Assembly: GCA_016937975.1 (NCBI GenBank)
Contig: JAFGVN010000073.1
Location: 27,171 to 91,170, forward strand
DNA length: 64,000 bases
DNA from: Clostridia bacterium
GTDB lineage: Bacteria; Bacillota; Clostridia; Peptostreptococcales; Acidaminobacteraceae
Direction: 5' to 3'
Shown: positions 52,714-62,132 of the stretch, one piece after another
How positions within the stretch are numbered: position 1 is the stretch's first letter
How the letters are laid out: every line of letters begins with the position of its first letter
Program-made: the position numbers and the translations under genes
Notes under the pieces: generated by a model
Seen by the model: the letters and a program-made list of their open reading frames with translations, nothing else
Databases searched by the model: none
What the model was told of the DNA's origin: nothing

Positions 52714-53442
52714 ATGAAAATTCTGATATTAGATGATGATAAAGCGATTCGTGATTATGTAGAATCAGTAGTTAAAACAACATTGACAGAAGCTGAAACA
52801 TTTGTAGTATCCTCTGGATTGGAAGCTTTAGAGATTATAGAAAACCATCAAATTGATTTAATGTGTTTAGACGTTGAACTAGATGAAACCAAGGAAGTAT
52901 TAGGTTTGGATTTTGCCAAATTGATATCAAGGGTGTCAAAAACCATTAGTTTTATAGTAATTTCTGCCCATGACAAATACGCTGTAAGATCCTTTGAGAT
53001 TCATCCCTTTGCATATATTGTTAAACCAATAGATGAATTGGAATTGATAAGAGTATTACAGGAATGGGTACTACTGGCATACGATAATGTAGATACCATT
53101 GAACCTAAATCCATTAATTTAAATACAAAAAAAGGTATGATCATCTTGCCTTATGATGATATTGTTTACTTTGAGAAGCATAAAAGATATATCAAAGTAA
53201 TCACAACAGCTGGCGATCATTTTTCGACAGAGTCTTTGAAGGATATCTTGGAGAAATTGGACAATAGATTTTTTCAAACCTATCAATCTTTTGTTGTAAA
53301 TATGAGTAAAATCAATTCTTTGGAAGTTCTTGAGAATAGATCTTGGGAGATTAAATTTGATGATGTACCTGGTACTGCTTTATTAAGTCGTTACAAACAC
53401 AAAGAATTTTTTGATAAATTTGAAGGGTATAAGACGACATGA
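52714..53442 (+). CDS. LytTR-family response regulator
   Basis: 242 residues; ATG 52714 follows AGGGGGACC. The receiver domain (about 1-120) has DDD, acceptor aspartate in LMCLDVELD near 53 and the lysine in IVKPIDE. The LytTR DNA-binding domain (about 130-237) shows DDIVYFEKHKRYIKV and FFQTYQSFVVNMSKI. LytTR regulators usually pair with GHKL kinases. None is adjacent, but such a kinase begins at 62133. It overlaps the SLH gene downstream by four bases. Confidence 0.92.
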   Translation: MKILILDDDKAIRDYVESVVKTTLTEAETFVVSSGLEALEIIENHQIDLMCLDVELDETKEVLGLDFAKLISRVSKTISFIVISAHDKYAVRSFEIHPFAYIVKPIDELELIRVLQEWVLLAYDNVDTIEPKSINLNTKKGMIILPYDDIVYFEKHKRYIKVITTAGDHFSTESLKDILEKLDNRFFQTYQSFVVNMSKINSLEVLENRSWEIKFDDVPGTALLSRYKHKEFFDKFEGYKTT

Positions 53443-54317
53443 ATGATTGGATGAAGACAGGTGTAAGTATATTATTACAGATACTGTTTTTAGTATCTGT
53501 TTTTGTTATGTCTGCCTTTTCAGAGTCTGAAATTATTGAATTGGAAGTAGGTTATGAAGCCCTAGAGGAATATAAAACCTTTCAATTGACCGAAGGGTAT
53601 ACTTATAAATCACTGGATGAATCAGTTGTCATCATTGATGAACATAATCTGGTCATTGCAAAGCATTTTGGAGAGACCTATGTAGAAGTGTATGATGGTG
53701 ATACCCTGGTCAACATTTATGAAGTTATTGTTTATCTCGTTGGTGATGAGCCGGTGCCTTGGGGAAGTGTGACGATAAAACAGCCATTTGTTACGGGCTA
53801 TCCAGATCAGACCATTAAACCAGAACAAGAAGTAACCTATGGTGAATTAATGACCATGTTTGTAAAATTAATGAATTTACAGGTCGTAGAGTCACAGGAT
53901 CATAGTCATTGGGCTAATGGTTATATAGAAGCTGTTCAAAGATTGGATGTGTTTTCTTTGCTTAAGGAGAAAACACCAGATCAACTTATTACAAAAGAAG
54001 AGATGGCTTATGCCATTCATAGTTATGCGCAATACAATGGCTTTGAGTTACCTATACCAACTCAGCTTCCAAGTGATGTAACTTTTTCAAATCCATTCTT
54101 TTCATATATACTTGAAGCACTTTATACAAAACTTTTGACTACTGATGAAGGGTTATTTAATCCTGAGAGACCGGTGAAAAGAATTGAAGTCATTTCAATT
54201 TTAAATACTTTAAATGATAGAGAAATTTATATGACTGATCATCTCCAATTTAAAGACATCCATGAAAACTTACCTTATTATAATGAGATTATAAAAGCTA
54301 CAGCACCTCGAAATTGA
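53439..54317 (+). CDS. Small secreted SLH-domain protein
   Basis: 292 residues. A signal peptide or signal anchor (about 5-28) precedes an Ig-like/BIG2-like segment (about 35-105, YTYKSLDESVVIIDEH). Degenerate SLH repeats fill about 115-290 (FVTGYPDQTIKPEQEVTYGE, DHSHWANGYIEAVQRLDV, FKDIHENLPYYNEI). SLH domains bind a pyruvylated secondary wall polymer. It is cotranscribed with a LytTR regulator (ATGA overlap), an unusual pairing. Confidence 0.8.
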   Translation: MNDWMKTGVSILLQILFLVSVFVMSAFSESEIIELEVGYEALEEYKTFQLTEGYTYKSLDESVVIIDEHNLVIAKHFGETYVEVYDGDTLVNIYEVIVYLVGDEPVPWGSVTIKQPFVTGYPDQTIKPEQEVTYGELMTMFVKLMNLQVVESQDHSHWANGYIEAVQRLDVFSLLKEKTPDQLITKEEMAYAIHSYAQYNGFELPIPTQLPSDVTFSNPFFSYILEALYTKLLTTDEGLFNPERPVKRIEVISILNTLNDREIYMTDHLQFKDIHENLPYYNEIIKATAPRN

Positions 54318-54370
54318 GGTAATTACCATTTAAGGAAACAAATGGTTAATCAATATGTAATAAAACTTTC

Positions 54371-54409
54371 CGATTATTCTGACAACTGTCCGGATAATCC
54401 TTTTTTTTT
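54371..54409 (+). terminator. Terminator after the LytTR-SLH operon
   Basis: An imperfect stem GATTATTC/GGATAATC, extended by GAC/GTC inside, is followed by nine T residues (54401-54409). Confidence 0.85.
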
Positions 54410-54487
54410 GCTAAATAACCTTCCATTTGGTTAAATAGGTATTCTCACTTTTAAGTTTTTAGAAAAGGAATAGTATAGAATTGTGGA

Positions 54488-54562
54488 GATGCCCATAGCA
54501 TCATTACTACTTTCACTTCGGTGTTAGTTGCCTTGAGAAAGCAATGAGAAGCGCGTAGTAAA
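54488..54562 (+). promoter_or_regulatory. Structured 5' leader of the giant surface-protein gene
   Basis: The leader contains a hairpin GATGC/GCATC (54488-54502). Next comes a 7-bp closing stem TTACTAC (54504-54510) with GTAGTAA (54555-54561) that encloses two smaller hairpins: CAC/GTG capped by the very stable C(TTCG)G tetraloop (54514-54523) and TTGC/GCAA (54528-54544). This makes a plausible three-way junction RNA ending about 20 bases before the ribosome site. It matches no riboswitch I know. Regulatory function is inferred. Confidence 0.5.
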
Positions 54563-54594
54563 TATTTTGGTTGAAAGGATAAGGAGGTTTTATT

Positions 54595-57500
54595 TTGTTT
54601 AAAAAGATGAAGAGACCTTTGGCACTATTTATGACCGTGATGATGATTTTCAGTACATTCATGGTTTATTTACCTGCCTTTGCGGATCCCGCCCCTGCTT
54701 TTAGTGGTACTATGGTAGAGGGCGATGAGGTTATTGGTTATTACATGGGAATGATAGGTGTTAAACATGTAATGATCGAGAATCCAGTTTATGAGTTTGA
54801 TTTAGAAAAAGACTGGATTATTGATTGGTGGCGTTGTATTCCTATTGGTGGACACTATGTATTTACTGAAGTGGTGGAAGGTTCAATAGAAGCTGCAGAA
54901 ATTAATGCAACTCGTTACCTTGAGCCTGGTAGTTATACAATCGTTCTAGTAGGTGACTATTATGTTGATGATGGTCAAGACCAAGCGGATGTTCTGTATA
55001 GAATGCCATTAGTTGTTACAGCTAATCAAGCTCCTGTGGCAAATGATGACGAGCGCACTGTTACAGAGGATTCTGTTGGAAATGAGTTAAATGTTTTAGT
55101 GAATGACTCTGATCCTGATGGTCATCCATTAACAATCACAGGTATTACAGATGGTCCTGTTGGTTTAACCTTTGAAACTGACAAATTGGTTTATACACCT
55201 GAACCAGATTTCAATGGTGTAGTAACTGTAACCTATACAGTATCTGACAATAGACAGGTAATGCCTGAAGAAGATACTGCGATAGTAACAATTACAGTAG
55301 AAGCTGTTAATGATCCACCTGTGGCGGGTCAAATTACAGTAAATGCAGATGAAAATGAACAAATATTAATTGATGGATTATCTAATTCTGATGACCCAGA
55401 TTTATATGATGTCAATTCAGAAGAAGCCTTACAACTTGTATCTGTTACAAATCCTGCCAATGGTACTGTAACAGTAACCGGTGATACAATTTATTATATA
55501 TCAGATATTGGGTTTGATGGTACTGATTCATTCTCTTATACAATTAGTGATGGAGATTTAACCTCAACAGCTGATATTTATGTAAATGTTACCGATACAA
55601 TCCCTGATGATCACCAACCAGTAGCCAATACTGATACTTGGGTATTGTTTGAAGATCAACATGCTTGGTTAAATGTCATTGCAAATGATGTTTTGGAAGA
55701 TGGTTTTGGACATTTGGAAATTGTTGAAGGTCCAGCTCATGGTACAGCATTTGTAAGTAACATGTTCCCAGGTACAATATATTATGATGCATTTGATGGT
55801 TATGTAGGCACTGATATTGTTAAATATCGTGTATATGATAACGATGGTGATTTCGCAGAAGCAAGTGTTATTTTAGAAATTAAAAATGACTGGGACAATA
55901 TCAGATGGATTAGAGACGACAAGATTTACATGGAAGAAGATGATTTCGGATACGTGAATGTATTGAGAAATGATAGCTTCAGAGATCGTATCGAGAAACT
56001 TGAAATCGTAGAGTCTCCTAAGTTTGGTATTGCAACGATCAATTTAGATGGTCAATTGACTTATCATACAGATGAAAGTCATGACAATGATCCTTCTCAT
56101 GGTTGTGATCGTTGGTATGATTACATCATCTACAAAGTAACTTTAGTTACAGGTGATGTTGGTTATGGTACTGTTGTTGTTGACGTTGAAGAAATTGATA
56201 AAATTTTATTAGGCGATGATATCAAAACAGTTCAACAAGATTCATCCAATAACTATTTCAACGTACTTGATAATGACATTTATGTTGGCTTAGATGCCTT
56301 TGGTTTATATCAACATGATGTTAACGATGGTCCATTTAATGGAACCGCTTATGTATCAGGTAATCAAATTGTGTATACTCCAACACCAGGCTATATGGGT
56401 GTGGATACATTAAGATATTATGTTAGAGATGAAGATGGTTGGTTTGATGTGGCTTCAGTTATGATTTACATTCATGGTGAAGAACTATTAATCGTTCAAG
56501 ATGAAACAATGGTAACGAATGAAGACGATCCAATTACAGCAAATGTTGTTTGGAATGATACCTTGCCATATGGTTTTGATCGTCTAGAAATTGTTGAAGG
56601 TCCACAACATGGTACAGCTTTTGTACTATGGCCAGGCTCTAAAGAAATTCGTTATATTCCAAACGATGATTATGTAGGTATGGATACCGTTAGATATAAA
56701 GTTTATGGACTTGATGGACAATGGGATCAAGGAACACTTACCATCGATGTTAGAGAAGGTAACAATGATATTAGAAGAATCAGATCAGATAAAATGTGGA
56801 CTATTGAAGGTGGTATTGTTCAAAAGAATGTTTTAAACAATGACTGGTACACTGCTGATATTATAAATCTTTCCATAGGCGAATCACCAAGTCATGGTAT
56901 TGCAACTATTGACCAGAATGGTTTAGTAACCTATCAAGCAGATCCAACCTTTGATGGATGGGTTGAATTCACTTACAAAGTAGAATTAGTTTCAAATGAA
57001 ATTGGCTATGGTTGTGTAACCGTATTTATAGGTGAAACAGATAAGATTTTACTTGGTGATGACTTAAGAAGTGTCATGGAAGATTCAGGAAGTAATTATT
57101 TCCCTGTACTAGATAATGATAGTATTGATGCTGGTGTAAGACATTTCGGAATTTATAATATGTCACCTGCAGATGGACCGTTCCATGGTACAGTAGAAAT
57201 TGCATTTGGAGGCATTAATTATACGCCAGATGAGAATTATAATGGTCCTGATACTTTCAGATATTATGTAATTGATAATGATGGTTGGATGGATATAGCA
57301 TCAGTTGCTGTTCAAGTTCAACCTGTACAAGATGTTTACACTTATAAAGGAGAAACTGATTTTGACATTGATAAAGATGAAGTATTAACTTTCAATGCTG
57401 TAGAGGATTTAGAAGGTGCCCTCGAATCAGAAGAAATCGGTTTAAATGATAGTATTTTTGGTCCAGTAGTATCAGCAGTTTTCAATTATGAAACACTTGC

Positions 57501-60500
57501 TTTTGGTACATTGGACTGGGATGCAAATGGTAATATTATTTATGATCCAGGAAATCAATATGCTGGTTCGGTAACAATTGAATTTGCATTATACAACGGA
57601 TTTGGTGATATTTTAACCGGTACAGTTTATGTAGATGTAGGTTTATTCTCGGATAATATTTTAGTCTATTTAGATGAAGTAACTGGTGAAATGCCTGATG
57701 GTACCATTATCGAAGGTTTCTTTGTACAACAATATGAAGAATTTGACCTTTGGGAAGGTGTAACTTATGGTAAGGTAGACAATCAACCTATTACTGTTGA
57801 AGGTGCTACAATTCATGTTATCGGGGAAGATGGCTATGTTGTTCCTGGTGAAGAAAGAATTGTAAGAGATGGTTTAGTTTCATTAGATAGCTATGGTAAA
57901 TTAATGATTGGCTATCAAGTAAAAGATGGTTCAAATCATACAGGTGCAAGTATTCCTAGATTATTGACAGTAAACCATCAACCGATTGTTGGTCCTGGTC
58001 CTATAACACCTGATGATCCATGGGCTGTTCAAGCGACCCAGGCAGCAACCTATGATATTGATATTTACTTTATGCAAGAAGGTTGGGACTTATGGAGTGA
58101 AGTCTTCTTATACGACTTCGAAGAGTATAATGAAAACTTTGTAAATCCAATTAGTGGTTTACCTTTACCAGATGGCTTTGAAGTGAAATTCATTTATAAC
58201 GAAGTAGAATATGACTTCTCTGACTTCTGGACAGTATTTGATATTGGTTTAGATGAAGAACCGAATGATGATTTACCAATTACAGCTGCTATTCAATTTG
58301 TTGCGAGAGACAATATGGGTGGCGAAGGTATCTCTGATCCAGTTTCTGTAATCATAAGAAACCGTGATCCAGAATTGACAATTGATGATGCATTAGTCTT
58401 GTTAATTGAAGGTGATGCATTCGATATGTTACAAGGCGTTACAGCTTATGACTTCGAAGACGGTTATTTAGGTCTTGAAGATTATCCGATGATCACTTGG
58501 AATATTGAAGTACATGCCATTGAAGGCGATTGGCCAGCAGAACCATTGACTGCAATTGATACTTCTTATTCAGGTATTTATACAATCCACTACACTGCAA
58601 CAGATGTAATGGGAGCGACAGATGAAGGCGTAAGATATGTTATGGTATCAGAGCCGCCAGTAGTATCCATAGAAGATGAAAATGTAGAATTTGAATTCGG
58701 TGGATCGTTCCCAGTTTGGAATGGTGTATCTGTAGAATATTGGAACCCATCCATGTTGAATTGGAGTGGGGTAGCACCTGCTAGTGGTGGAATGTGGTTC
58801 ACTAACGTTCAATATGAATTTAAAGCACTTTTAGACGATCCTGAAACAGGCATTGAATTAGGTGATTTATATCAATTTGAAAATTCAGGACAACATACAA
58901 TTTACTACGTTGCTACTGTAAGAACTTTGGAAGGCGATGACTATCCATTAAGATTACAAGGTATTGAAGAAGAGGACATCTGGTTTACTAAAGTAACAGT
59001 TGGTGAAAGAGATGTTAATGTAACAAACGCATCAATGGGTGACTTCATTTATATCAACGATTTCGTGGCTCCTTCATTCTTTATGATGCCTAGAGAAGTT
59101 GATGAACAAATGTTACCAATGTTTATGATGCATAAATCTTATCCAGTGATTACAAAATATAACCCAACTACTGGACAAGAGAGAATCTATACGGCTTATG
59201 ATTTCGGAATGGCTCAAGGCAGTGTTGATGAAGAAAGCTTCATGATGAATCCATGGGCATTTGATGATATCGCTGTACTCAGTACAGGTGAATTATATGG
59301 TTTATTAAACCACAATGTATTCTATATTCATCCAAATGGCATGCCAGAATGGTTATTCAATACAAAAGAAGAAGTTATAAAAATACTAGATCTTCATTCA
59401 GACTCAATGGGTAACATGACAAATATTCAATCTATGACCGTGGATGAAAATGATAATTTAGTCATGGCAACTGGTGATTTAGAATATTTCATGGGTGGTT
59501 CTGAAGCAGGCATTGGAGAAATTGATCACATTTTATTATACTTTGATCCTGATGGTTATACCCTAGAAGAAGAAACAGGTGATGTAAATCAAACTGTAGA
59601 AGAGGGACCTACTCCACCAGTAACTATTGAAGATCCTGTTAAATACTATTTAGTCAATATTGGCTTAGTTGATTTAGGTGACTTTAATGTAGATTATTTC
59701 GATACAATAACAGACTTAGCTTATAGTTCAGACTTTACTACAATTTATGGCATTGGTGGCACATACTATATGCCAGAAGAAATATATGATGAAGGTTTTG
59801 ATTCTACATTATCAGAAAGATATTACGAATTATTTAGCATTGAAGAAGTATTCCCAGAAGTTGAAAATACTTCAATGGATCTGTTGAGATTCTTTAATGG
59901 CGTATCATATTTCCCAATTAAAGAAATGGGAACTTATAAAGGTATGGCAGTATTAGGTGATGACATTTATGTAACGGGTTATCTATCACCAAATCAAATG
60001 ATGGAAACTGTTGTTACAGAACAAGAACCAGTTGAAGAACCTGTATTCTATCAAACAAGAGTATTTGAATTCAACTATGATGAGGAATTCATCTTTACTG
60101 AGAATTATGACGATGTAGAAGTGATGTTCGATGGTGCCTTAGGTGCTGCATCTGTGATTAAACGTACAACTACTGTACTTCCTTCTCCAATTCAACTTTA
60201 TGTTGGATACAACGCTACAGCTGCACAAGGTGTTGCACAATTTGAAGCGACATTCTTGCCAGAATTGGCATTTGGAGATGAAATCGTATGGATCCTTGAT
60301 ACAGGCTCTGAACAGTATGTAACAAATGATGGTGATGGTCAATTTACTGCTAAGCCAGAAAATATCGGAAGCTCTGCACAAGCAATTATTGGTGCAAAAG
60401 TAAAAGATAAAGCTACTGGAGCAGATAAAGTGGTATATGGTGTAATTAATATTAGAAGATTGTATGCACCAGCACCTCCAACACCAACACCAACACCTAC

Positions 60501-61419
60501 ACCAACTCAAACTGTAGCAGTTACTTTAGATACAGATGCTGTAACCTTGGATTATGGTCCAACTGCAGATCCTGAGTTCACATCATATGACTTTACAGAG
60601 ACTGTAACAGGTACAACAAACACTGCAGTTACATGGTCGTTAGATGATGATACCTATGCAACAGTCGATGAAAATGGTGTTGTTACTGCTAAAGAAGATG
60701 TACCACAAGGTACAGGCGATATTACAGTGACAGTTACTGTAACTACCGTTGTAGGTGGTGCAACTGATACAGCAACAATTTTATTTGTTGAACAAACACC
60801 ATTAGGTGCAATTGAGTTCTTTGAACCATATATTAGTGGTTATACAGATAATACTTTTAGACCTGCAAATTATGTAACAAGAGCAGAAGTTGCTGCTATG
60901 TTTGCAAAAATCTTGAAATTAAATACGGATTATCCAGGATTACAAAATTTCAATGACGTTAAAACTAGTCACTGGGCATATCCATATATTCAAGCAATGT
61001 ATAGAGCAGGTATTTTCTCAGGTTATTTGGATGCAAATGGCATTAGAACCTTTAATCCAGAAGCACCAATCTCAAGAGCTGAGATTGCTCAAGTATTCAC
61101 TAATTACTGGAAATTCTTAGATATTTCAGTAACAGGTGAAAACAGATCAACAATTCCAGATGTTCCAACGAGTCATTGGGCTTCATCTGCAATTAATAGA
61201 ATTTACAATACAGGTATATTTACTGGATTTACTAATGGTAACTTCAACCCAGAAGATCCAACATTGAGAGAGCAAATTGTTAATATGATTAATAAATTGA
61301 TTGCTCGTCCTACTAATGAACCTGACACTAGTAAGTTCGTTGATATTCAGCCAAGTCATCCATTCTTTGGTGACATAGAGGCTGCATCACAAACCTTCCT
61401 TAAACCTCAAGGCGATTAA
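54595..61419 (+). CDS. Giant SLH-anchored surface protein with Ig/cadherin-like repeats
   Basis: 2274 residues from TTG 54595 after AAGGAGG. A signal peptide (about 1-31) is followed by Big_9/cadherin-like modules (about 145-335). A long duplicated three-module block occupies about 337-911: units beginning NTDTWVLFED, IRWIRDDK and DKILLGDD recur 280-292 residues later. Further Ig-like modules run to about 1480. A beta-propeller-like or adhesin region of unknown type follows (about 1480-1890). Then come a proline-threonine linker (about 1960-1972), a BIG2-like domain and three SLH repeats (about 2075-2274). It is probably an S-layer or adhesin protein. Confidence 0.88.
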   Translation: MFKKMKRPLALFMTVMMIFSTFMVYLPAFADPAPAFSGTMVEGDEVIGYYMGMIGVKHVMIENPVYEFDLEKDWIIDWWRCIPIGGHYVFTEVVEGSIEAAEINATRYLEPGSYTIVLVGDYYVDDGQDQADVLYRMPLVVTANQAPVANDDERTVTEDSVGNELNVLVNDSDPDGHPLTITGITDGPVGLTFETDKLVYTPEPDFNGVVTVTYTVSDNRQVMPEEDTAIVTITVEAVNDPPVAGQITVNADENEQILIDGLSNSDDPDLYDVNSEEALQLVSVTNPANGTVTVTGDTIYYISDIGFDGTDSFSYTISDGDLTSTADIYVNVTDTIPDDHQPVANTDTWVLFEDQHAWLNVIANDVLEDGFGHLEIVEGPAHGTAFVSNMFPGTIYYDAFDGYVGTDIVKYRVYDNDGDFAEASVILEIKNDWDNIRWIRDDKIYMEEDDFGYVNVLRNDSFRDRIEKLEIVESPKFGIATINLDGQLTYHTDESHDNDPSHGCDRWYDYIIYKVTLVTGDVGYGTVVVDVEEIDKILLGDDIKTVQQDSSNNYFNVLDNDIYVGLDAFGLYQHDVNDGPFNGTAYVSGNQIVYTPTPGYMGVDTLRYYVRDEDGWFDVASVMIYIHGEELLIVQDETMVTNEDDPITANVVWNDTLPYGFDRLEIVEGPQHGTAFVLWPGSKEIRYIPNDDYVGMDTVRYKVYGLDGQWDQGTLTIDVREGNNDIRRIRSDKMWTIEGGIVQKNVLNNDWYTADIINLSIGESPSHGIATIDQNGLVTYQADPTFDGWVEFTYKVELVSNEIGYGCVTVFIGETDKILLGDDLRSVMEDSGSNYFPVLDNDSIDAGVRHFGIYNMSPADGPFHGTVEIAFGGINYTPDENYNGPDTFRYYVIDNDGWMDIASVAVQVQPVQDVYTYKGETDFDIDKDEVLTFNAVEDLEGALESEEIGLNDSIFGPVVSAVFNYETLAFGTLDWDANGNIIYDPGNQYAGSVTIEFALYNGFGDILTGTVYVDVGLFSDNILVYLDEVTGEMPDGTIIEGFFVQQYEEFDLWEGVTYGKVDNQPITVEGATIHVIGEDGYVVPGEERIVRDGLVSLDSYGKLMIGYQVKDGSNHTGASIPRLLTVNHQPIVGPGPITPDDPWAVQATQAATYDIDIYFMQEGWDLWSEVFLYDFEEYNENFVNPISGLPLPDGFEVKFIYNEVEYDFSDFWTVFDIGLDEEPNDDLPITAAIQFVARDNMGGEGISDPVSVIIRNRDPELTIDDALVLLIEGDAFDMLQGVTAYDFEDGYLGLEDYPMITWNIEVHAIEGDWPAEPLTAIDTSYSGIYTIHYTATDVMGATDEGVRYVMVSEPPVVSIEDENVEFEFGGSFPVWNGVSVEYWNPSMLNWSGVAPASGGMWFTNVQYEFKALLDDPETGIELGDLYQFENSGQHTIYYVATVRTLEGDDYPLRLQGIEEEDIWFTKVTVGERDVNVTNASMGDFIYINDFVAPSFFMMPREVDEQMLPMFMMHKSYPVITKYNPTTGQERIYTAYDFGMAQGSVDEESFMMNPWAFDDIAVLSTGELYGLLNHNVFYIHPNGMPEWLFNTKEEVIKILDLHSDSMGNMTNIQSMTVDENDNLVMATGDLEYFMGGSEAGIGEIDHILLYFDPDGYTLEEETGDVNQTVEEGPTPPVTIEDPVKYYLVNIGLVDLGDFNVDYFDTITDLAYSSDFTTIYGIGGTYYMPEEIYDEGFDSTLSERYYELFSIEEVFPEVENTSMDLLRFFNGVSYFPIKEMGTYKGMAVLGDDIYVTGYLSPNQMMETVVTEQEPVEEPVFYQTRVFEFNYDEEFIFTENYDDVEVMFDGALGAASVIKRTTTVLPSPIQLYVGYNATAAQGVAQFEATFLPELAFGDEIVWILDTGSEQYVTNDGDGQFTAKPENIGSSAQAIIGAKVKDKATGADKVVYGVINIRRLYAPAPPTPTPTPTPTQTVAVTLDTDAVTLDYGPTADPEFTSYDFTETVTGTTNTAVTWSLDDDTYATVDENGVVTAKEDVPQGTGDITVTVTVTTVVGGATDTATILFVEQTPLGAIEFFEPYISGYTDNTFRPANYVTRAEVAAMFAKILKLNTDYPGLQNFNDVKTSHWAYPYIQAMYRAGIFSGYLDANGIRTFNPEAPISRAEIAQVFTNYWKFLDISVTGENRSTIPDVPTSHWASSAINRIYNTGIFTGFTNGNFNPEDPTLREQIVNMINKLIARPTNEPDTSKFVDIQPSHPFFGDIEAASQTFLKPQGD

Positions 61420-61431
61420 TGAGAAGGGGAG

Positions 61432-61460
61432 AAGAGTCTTTGGAAACAAAGGCTCTTTTT
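61432..61460 (+). terminator. Terminator after the giant surface-protein gene
   Basis: The stem AAGAGTCTTTG/CAAAGGCTCTT (one G-U pair) with a GAAA tetraloop is followed by TTTT. A second, longer dyad lies at 61540-61592 (GAAAATGA/TCATTTTC enclosing ATGCC/GGGCAT), also followed by TTTT, and may serve as backup. Confidence 0.85.
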
Positions 61461-61651
61461 CAATGTAAAAAATAAGGAAGGTTGAGGAATTTTAAATGAG
61501 AGGAATTCCCCTAAAGAGTGTTCGGTAATGTTTCATATAGAAAATGAATAAATGCCTATTATTCGGGCATCATATATATATTCATCATTTTCTTTTGAAT
61601 GTGAGTGATTTTGTATTTTTTTGTATTTTTAAGTTTGATTTAAGAAATATG

Positions 61652-61722
61652 TGTTAAAATTAGAATTTTAACATATTGGCTAAAATAGTTATGTTGAAAG
61701 GTTACTTCCTTTTGTATATAAT
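61652..61722 (+). promoter_or_regulatory. Promoter and upstream dyad of the split-kinase operon
   Basis: TTGAAA (61694-61699) and TATAAT (61717-61722) are 17 bases apart. A perfect inverted repeat with 9-bp arms, TGTTAAAAT/ATTTTAACA, and four-base loop lies upstream at 61652-61673, where an activator might bind. The rest of 61461-61651 holds only the dyad at 61540-61592 and no gene. Confidence 0.75.
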
Positions 61723-61753
61723 TAATGGTGTATATGCATGAGAGGAAATATTT

Positions 61754-62128
61754 ATGGAGCGCTTAAAAAAGGTATATCTGTTTATTGGATCTGCAATTGT
61801 TTTGATTGCATTATTCGACATGTTCTATATTACAGCTCACCAAGAGCATATTGTTTTAAATAATATGTTTTATTTGCGTGTTTTCTTAATGGGTACCATT
61901 TTTGCAATTGGCTTAAGGTTAATAAAAAAAATAGACAAAATTTTTGTTGATCAATTAATCGAAATGAATTTGTCCAAGTCACAAGAAGAAGTTGTTGAAG
62001 ATTATCGTGATATGGCAATTGAGAAACATGAAATATCTAGAAAGCTACAAATTGTTCAGTCTTATGCAAAAATGAAAAAATATGAAGAGTTGGAAAACTA
62101 TTTAAATGAAGAAATAGAGAAAGAGTGA
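61754..62128 (+). CDS. Two-helix membrane protein with kinase H-box-like tail
   Basis: 124 residues; AGAGGAAAT precedes the start. Two transmembrane segments (about 7-27 and 36-57) are followed by a helical tail whose end (KHEISRKLQIVQSYAKMKKY, then ELENYL) closely resembles the histidine-bearing helical hairpin of Spo0B/AgrC-type kinases (pattern RHDxxNHLQVI...GKYEEALEYL). There is no ATPase domain. It could be a phosphotransfer or dimerisation partner of the kinase encoded 4 bases downstream. The family is not recognised and the interpretation is inference. Confidence 0.6.
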   Translation: MERLKKVYLFIGSAIVLIALFDMFYITAHQEHIVLNNMFYLRVFLMGTIFAIGLRLIKKIDKIFVDQLIEMNLSKSQEEVVEDYRDMAIEKHEISRKLQIVQSYAKMKKYEELENYLNEEIEKE

Positions 62129-62132
62129 TTCT

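Noticed and set aside
54481..54594. c-di-GMP-I (GEMM) riboswitch before the giant surface-protein gene
   Set aside because: The conserved GEMM core (GGNCACGCAAAG-like and GCCA...GGNC blocks) is missing, so I describe it only as an unassigned structured leader.
60139..60510. Long antisense open frame rich in cysteine and tryptophan
   Set aside because: It is the complement of a repetitive Pro/Thr linker and adjoining sequence of the giant surface gene, with no ribosome site; similar antisense frames at 1223-1621 and 45509-45742 are rejected for the same reason.
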